Assembly: GCA_031384695.1 (NCBI GenBank)
Contig: JANNAV010000210.1
Location: forward strand, 1 to 15,461
Length of the DNA stretch: 15,461 nucleotides
DNA from: JANNAV01 sp031384695
GTDB lineage: Bacteria > Pseudomonadota > Alphaproteobacteria > Rhodobacterales > Rhodobacteraceae
Direction: 5' to 3'
Below, piece after piece: positions 14,141 through 15,461 of this stretch. The position numbers were made by a program, and so were the translations under genes. The notes under the pieces were generated by a model that searched no databases, was not told the DNA's origin, and saw nothing but the letters and a program-made list of their open reading frames with translations. Positions within the stretch are counted from its first letter, which is position 1, and every line of letters starts with the position of its first letter.

Positions 14141-14171
14141 TGTGATCACACAATTTTCCCGTGTGATCACA
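14141..14171. promoter_or_regulatory. Paired palindromic operator between the glycosyltransferase gene and sucC
   Basis: Perfect TGTGATCACA palindromes at 14141-14150 and 14162-14171, 11 bases apart, reproducing the arrangement at 6491-6521, including the 15-mer GTGTGATCACAAACT at its right side. It lies 96 bp upstream of the sucC ATG and 73 bp upstream of the divergent glycosyltransferase start. A perfect TTGACA on the minus strand (14137-14132) adjoins the left palindrome and could be the -35 of the leftward promoter, though the -10 region is poor. The element may control sucC, the glycosyltransferase gene, or both. Confidence 0.8.
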
Positions 14172-14266
14172 AACTTCACTTTTCCACCCCCCGCCCCAGT
14201 TTCCCCTTATGCGGCCGCGCATTTATGTGCCATCACGGGCTAAATCCAAGCTGATGGGGCAAAGTG

Positions 14267-15460
14267 ATGAACATCCACGAGTATGAGGCCAAGGCATTGC
14301 TGCGCTCCTACGGCATCCCGGTGTCCGACGGTCGCCCGGTGATGCGCGCGGAGGAGGCGAAAACCGCCGCCGGTGAACTCGATGGCCCGCTCTGGGTGGT
14401 CAAGGCCCAGATCCACGCCGGTGGCCGTGGCAAAGGCAAATTCAAGGAACCCGAGGCGGGCGAAAAAGGCGGCGTCCGACTGGCGCGGTCCGTGGGCGAG
14501 GCCGCCGAATTTGCGCGGCAAATGTTGGGCCGCACCCTTGTCACCGTGCAAACCGGCCCCGCAGGCAAAGTGGTGAACCGCATCTACATCGAAGACGGCT
14601 CCGACATCGCGCGCGAGCTGTACCTCGCCATGCTGATCGACCGCACCACCTCGCGCATCTCCTTCGTCGTCTCCACCGAAGGCGGCATGTCGATCGAGGA
14701 TGTCGCCCACGATACCCCGGAAAAGATCATCTCCTTCGACGTCGATCCCGCCACCGGCCTTTCAGATTTCCACGGCCGCCGCGTCGCCTTCGCCCTGGGG
14801 CTGGAGGGCAATCAGGTCAAGCAATGCGTGGCCATCGTCAAAAGCCTCTACCGCCTGTTTGTTGAGAAAGACATGGAGATGCTGGAGATCAACCCCCTCG
14901 TGGTGATGGCCGACGGCAACCTGAAACTGCTCGACGCCAAGATGAGCTTTGACGGCAACGCCATGTACCGCCACCCCGATATCGCCGCCCTGCGCGACGA
15001 ATCCGAGGAAGACCCGAAGGAACTCGCCGCCTCCAAATTCGATCTGAACTACATCGCCCTCGACGGCGAAATCGGCTGCATGGTCAACGGCGCAGGCCTC
15101 GCGATGGCCACCATGGACATCATCAAGCTTTACGGCGCCCAACCCGCCAACTTCCTCGACGTGGGCGGCGGTGCGACCAAGGAAAAAGTCACCGAGGCCT
15201 TCAAGATCATCACCTCCGACCGCCAGGTCAAAGGCATCCTCGTCAACATCTTCGGTGGCATCATGCGCTGCGACGTCATCGCAGAAGGCGTGCTGGCCGC
15301 AGTCAAAGAGGTCGGCCTGAAAGTGCCGCTGGTGGTCCGCCTCGAAGGCACCAACGTGGACCTGGGCAAAGACATCATCCGCAACTCCGGCCTGAACGTG
15401 ATCGCGGCGGATAACCTGTCGGACGCGGCGCAGAAGATCGTGAAGGCGGTGAAGGGGTGA
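14267..15460 (+). CDS. sucC: Succinyl-CoA synthetase (ADP-forming) beta subunit
   Basis: Beta subunit of succinyl-CoA synthetase, which with SucD interconverts succinyl-CoA and succinate with nucleoside triphosphate formation. It is full length at 397 residues. The opening MNIHEYEAKALL is the family hallmark. The ATP-grasp elements K46 and GGRGKG (52-57) are present, and metal-binding EINPLV is followed by LLDAKMSFDGNA. The C-terminal ligase domain has NFLDVGGGA and VNIFGGIMRCDVIAEG. The ATG at 14267 is preferred over the GTG at 14264. The upstream GGGGCA is a modest ribosome site. The stop is one base before the window end; sucD would be expected next but is not visible. Confidence 0.98.
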   Translation: MNIHEYEAKALLRSYGIPVSDGRPVMRAEEAKTAAGELDGPLWVVKAQIHAGGRGKGKFKEPEAGEKGGVRLARSVGEAAEFARQMLGRTLVTVQTGPAGKVVNRIYIEDGSDIARELYLAMLIDRTTSRISFVVSTEGGMSIEDVAHDTPEKIISFDVDPATGLSDFHGRRVAFALGLEGNQVKQCVAIVKSLYRLFVEKDMEMLEINPLVVMADGNLKLLDAKMSFDGNAMYRHPDIAALRDESEEDPKELAASKFDLNYIALDGEIGCMVNGAGLAMATMDIIKLYGAQPANFLDVGGGATKEKVTEAFKIITSDRQVKGILVNIFGGIMRCDVIAEGVLAAVKEVGLKVPLVVRLEGTNVDLGKDIIRNSGLNVIAADNLSDAAQKIVKAVKG

Positions 15461-15461
15461 G

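Overview
The window reads as a chromosomal segment of an alphaproteobacterium of the Rhodobacteraceae (Rhodobacter/Roseobacter group). The DNA is GC-rich. It combines sdhCDAB, an LDH-like malate dehydrogenase and sucC with mesaconyl-CoA hydratase and a malyl-CoA thioesterase-type CitE protein, the pair used by the ethylmalonyl-CoA pathway. From memory, Rhodobacter sphaeroides has a similar mch / mcl2 / mdh / sdh / sucC neighbourhood. The genus assignment is inference; no rRNA, tRNA, phage gene, insertion sequence or CRISPR array is visible.

Layout, left to right. (1) 1-6323, minus strand: one tight operon reading sdhC, sdhD, sdhA, lipoprotein, GT61-type protein, lipoprotein, second GT61-type protein, sdhB (cut by the left edge). 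Four non-SDH genes therefore sit between the flavoprotein and iron-sulfur subunit genes. (2) 6324-6530: sdh control region with two perfect TGTGATCACA palindromes 21 bp apart. (3) 6531-9901, minus strand: mcl2-like gene, nnrU-like membrane protein, DUF1737 protein, mch and a TorF/Gcw_chp-type porin. (4) 9902-10123: control region, then a small secreted protein on the plus strand, convergent with a TauE/SafE permease. (5) An unusual acidic, Phe-rich, Lys- and Cys-free protein divergent from mdh. (6) mdh, a hairpin, then a convergent glycosyltransferase-2-like gene. (7) 14069-14266: a second pair of the same palindromes with the same 21-bp spacing, between the glycosyltransferase and sucC, which is complete and ends one base before the window end.

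Metabolically the genes form one route. Mch hydrates mesaconyl-CoA to beta-methylmalyl-CoA, which Mcl1 (not in this window) splits to propionyl-CoA and glyoxylate. Mcl1 then makes malyl-CoA, and the Mcl2-type enzyme hydrolyses it to malate. Propionyl-CoA returns as succinyl-CoA, which SucCD, SDH and MDH carry on to oxaloacetate.

The best candidate for something undescribed is the paired palindromic operator shared by the sdh and suc control regions. The second is the insertion of two paralogous GT61-type genes, each preceded by a small lipoprotein gene, inside the sdh operon. No defence, secretion or biosynthetic system is apparent.
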